From the NCBI RefSeq assembly GCF_007004655.1, contig NZ_ML660089.1, positions 310,001 through 374,000 on the forward strand: 64,000 nucleotides of DNA, given 5' to 3'. This DNA comes from Exilibacterium tricleocarpae. GTDB taxonomy: Bacteria > Pseudomonadota > Gammaproteobacteria > Pseudomonadales > Cellvibrionaceae. Below, one piece after another: positions 62,379-64,000 of this stretch; the first letter of the stretch is position 1; each line of letters starts with the position of its first letter. The position numbers and the translations under genes are program-made. Below the pieces are notes generated by a model, which had not been told where the DNA came from, made no database searches, and saw nothing but the letters and a program-made list of their open reading frames with translations.

Positions 62379-63296
62379 ATGTTTTTTAAAAGAGTTTTTT
62401 TTCCGACATGTAAATTATTGTTAAAAATAGTTCTATCCCGTTTGCCTGTGAGCTATCCAATGTGGCGTCGAATAAGTCTTTTTAGGCGTGGGCGGATGGA
62501 TGAGCCAAAATGGGCTTATGATACCTTTTTGCGGCATGCTGCCTATGGTGATCTGTTACACCATAATGCCTCAGTGTGTACATTTGTTGAAAGAAAAGAC
62601 AGTGCTGAATTTGAGGTACTTGAGCTTGGCCCTGGTGATTCAATCTTTACAGCGATAATAGCTAATCGTATGGGAGCATCAAAGAGTTATTTAGTAGATG
62701 TTGCTGACGCAGCTTTGTCGGGTTATGACGACTGCCGTAGAATGATCCGATATTTAGAAGATAAAGGGTTTTGTTGTGATGATCTAATAAGTCTCAAAGA
62801 CAGTAAGGCGATTTATGATCGGATCGGTCTAGAGTATGCTATCAGAGGAATTGAATCGATAAAGTTAATGGAGTCGAATTCGATTGATTTTATTGTCTCT
62901 AATTCAGTGTTGGAACACTTACCCAAGAGAGAGTTTGAGGGTTATATGGAAGAACTATATCGAGTATTACGGCCTGGTGGTAAGGTTGTACATCATATAG
63001 ACTTAAAAGACCATTTAGGTGGAGGGTTGTATAATTTAAGATTCAGCGAACAGGTTTGGGAGCGTCCTCTTTTTAGCCAGTCAGGTTTTTATACCAATCG
63101 CATTCGTTGTAATGCATTGATTGAGTTAATCACTGCTGTCGGATTTCACTTAGAGAAAGTTTCAGAATTTACTTGGAGTGAATTGCCTATTTCTCGCGAG
63201 TCGCTGGCTGCCCCTTTTAGATATCTATCAGAGGAAGAGTTGAAAATCAGAGGGGTCCATATTGCTCTTACTAAAAACGGGGAAGATTGTAAGTGA
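62379..63296 (+). CDS. SAM-dependent methyltransferase
   Basis: The 305-residue protein has a class I SAM methyltransferase domain from about 80: motif I FEVLELGPGDSIFTAIIANR, SIDFIVSNSVLEHLPKREFE, and LYRVLRPGGKVVHHIDLKDH. The N-terminal 40 residues are hydrophobic/basic and could associate with membrane. It probably methylates a sugar of the O unit or a chain end; the target is unknown. It lies between the epimerase and the initiating transferase. Confidence 0.85.
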   Translation: MFFKRVFFPTCKLLLKIVLSRLPVSYPMWRRISLFRRGRMDEPKWAYDTFLRHAAYGDLLHHNASVCTFVERKDSAEFEVLELGPGDSIFTAIIANRMGASKSYLVDVADAALSGYDDCRRMIRYLEDKGFCCDDLISLKDSKAIYDRIGLEYAIRGIESIKLMESNSIDFIVSNSVLEHLPKREFEGYMEELYRVLRPGGKVVHHIDLKDHLGGGLYNLRFSEQVWERPLFSQSGFYTNRIRCNALIELITAVGFHLEKVSEFTWSELPISRESLAAPFRYLSEEELKIRGVHIALTKNGEDCK

Positions 63297-63676
63297 ATAC
63301 GGCTATAAAGCCATCTAACGAGAGTGTGGCTGTGCATCTGGTTGTATTCAAAATTCTATTTCGTTTCATTAAAGTCGAACAAAAAGAAATGGTACATGAT
63401 AGATGCGTAAGTACCAAACCAACCTCAGGTTTGCATCTGCGCTTTGAGTGACTCACAGACTAAAGCCCTTGGCTTTGTCGGAGGATATTTACTTTGGAGC
63501 GCCGCTAATATGCGCAATTTTGTTTAAATGTTTGGTGCCACCAATTACCGGTGGCTTTCCTCGTTGCTGGTGGATTAAGTTTCGTAGCTCAATCTTATCA
63601 ATTTAGAAAGGGAACGACTGTCTCAAGGTTGCGAAAGACATTTTACGTTATCAAATGAAATCTACTTAAGTCTTAT
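63297..63676 (+). other. 380-bp gap, no gene seen
   Basis: I see no gene, RNA or clear repeat here. It is AT-rich like the surrounding cluster. Confidence 0.5.
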
Positions 63677-64000
63677 ATGAAAAATCACCACGAAAGTGTA
63701 AAAAATAGAAGGTTAGTTTTACGATTTCTCGATCTTGTACTTTCCCTACTGGGAATAATACTGACAATTCCAATTATGGCTGCCATCCTTGTTTTAACCT
63801 TTTTTGATAGTGGGTCTCCACTCTTTTTTCAAAAGCGACTTGGTAGGCACAAAAAGCAGTTCACACTCGTTAAATTTAGAACCATGAGAATAGGTACTCC
63901 GTCTATTGGTACTCATCTGGTTCCGGCAACCTCAACAACTAAGCTCGGGAATCTATTAAGAAAATCCAAGTTGGACGAGCTACCACAGCTCTTCAATGTG
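63677..64000 (+). CDS. initiating sugar-phosphate transferase (PglC/WcaJ type), partial
   Basis: The first 108 residues of a bacterial sugar transferase that puts the first sugar phosphate on undecaprenyl phosphate. A membrane segment (about 18-40) is followed by the family words SPLFFQKRLGRHKKQFTLVK, KFRTM and KSKLDELPQLFNV, which hold the Asp-Glu pair of the active site region. The gene runs off the window end. With the GT4 and epimerase genes above, it points to an O unit begun on a diacetamido or acetamido sugar. Confidence 0.9.
   Translation, partial: MKNHHESVKNRRLVLRFLDLVLSLLGIILTIPIMAAILVLTFFDSGSPLFFQKRLGRHKKQFTLVKFRTMRIGTPSIGTHLVPATSTTKLGNLLRKSKLDELPQLFNV

Overview
This window looks like the chromosome of a free-living, motile, polar-flagellated gammaproteobacterium related to Pseudomonas and the Cellvibrio/Teredinibacter group. 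The reasons are Pseudomonas-type gene order and gene content (flhF, fleN, motCD, parC-parP, a fused tyrA-aroA, mupP beside ubiG), GC-rich core genes, and an O-antigen locus placed directly after ihfB. The group is inferred from gene order and family recognition only; no database search was possible.

Region 1 (1-21967) is a flagellar and chemotaxis supercluster, all on the + strand: fliN-O-P-Q-R-flhB (export gate and C ring), an inserted beta-propeller gene, then flhA-flhF-fleN-fliA behind a good sigma-54 promoter, cheY-Z-A-B, motC-motD, parC-parP, cheW, a DUF2802 gene and a lipoprotein. FlhF and FleN set number and place of the polar flagellum, FliA is sigma-28, and ParC/ParP should hold the chemotaxis arrays at the pole.

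Region 2 (21918-26358, - strand) holds mtaD, ubiG, a MupP-type phosphatase and a yciK-type dehydrogenase. Region 3 (26603-46171, + strand) holds gyrA, pheA, cysC, tyrA-aroA, cysD-cysN, a FitAB-type toxin-antitoxin pair, a comEA-like gene, pyrF, cmk, lapA-lapB, a Uma2 gene, tRNA-Asn, rpsA and ihfB. It keeps the Pseudomonas gyrA...pheA...tyrA-aroA-cmk-rpsA-ihfB backbone, but serC and hisC are absent and sulfate-activation and other genes have been inserted. Many of the gaps in region 3 contain long hairpin elements.

Region 4 (46172-64000) is an AT-rich, probably transferred O-antigen/surface polysaccharide cluster. It has wbpB-wbpD-wbpE-wbpI, which would make UDP-ManNAc(3NAc)A, interrupted by a decayed IS3-family element; then an acyltransferase, a Wzx flippase, a Wzy polymerase, four glycosyltransferases, a sugar epimerase/reductase, a methyltransferase, and the start of an initiating sugar-phosphate transferase cut by the window end. 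wbpA is not in the window.

The most striking unexplained structure is a family of intergenic elements. Each is about 110-250 bp, bounded by inverted arms of about 30 nt whose sequence differs between copies but stays complementary within a copy, and each carries an inner hairpin with a CATCCCTG apex. A second family is built on the word GGGGTCG(T/G)AGTGCTT and occurs as a tandem array, as a perfect 29-bp hairpin and as a solo copy.
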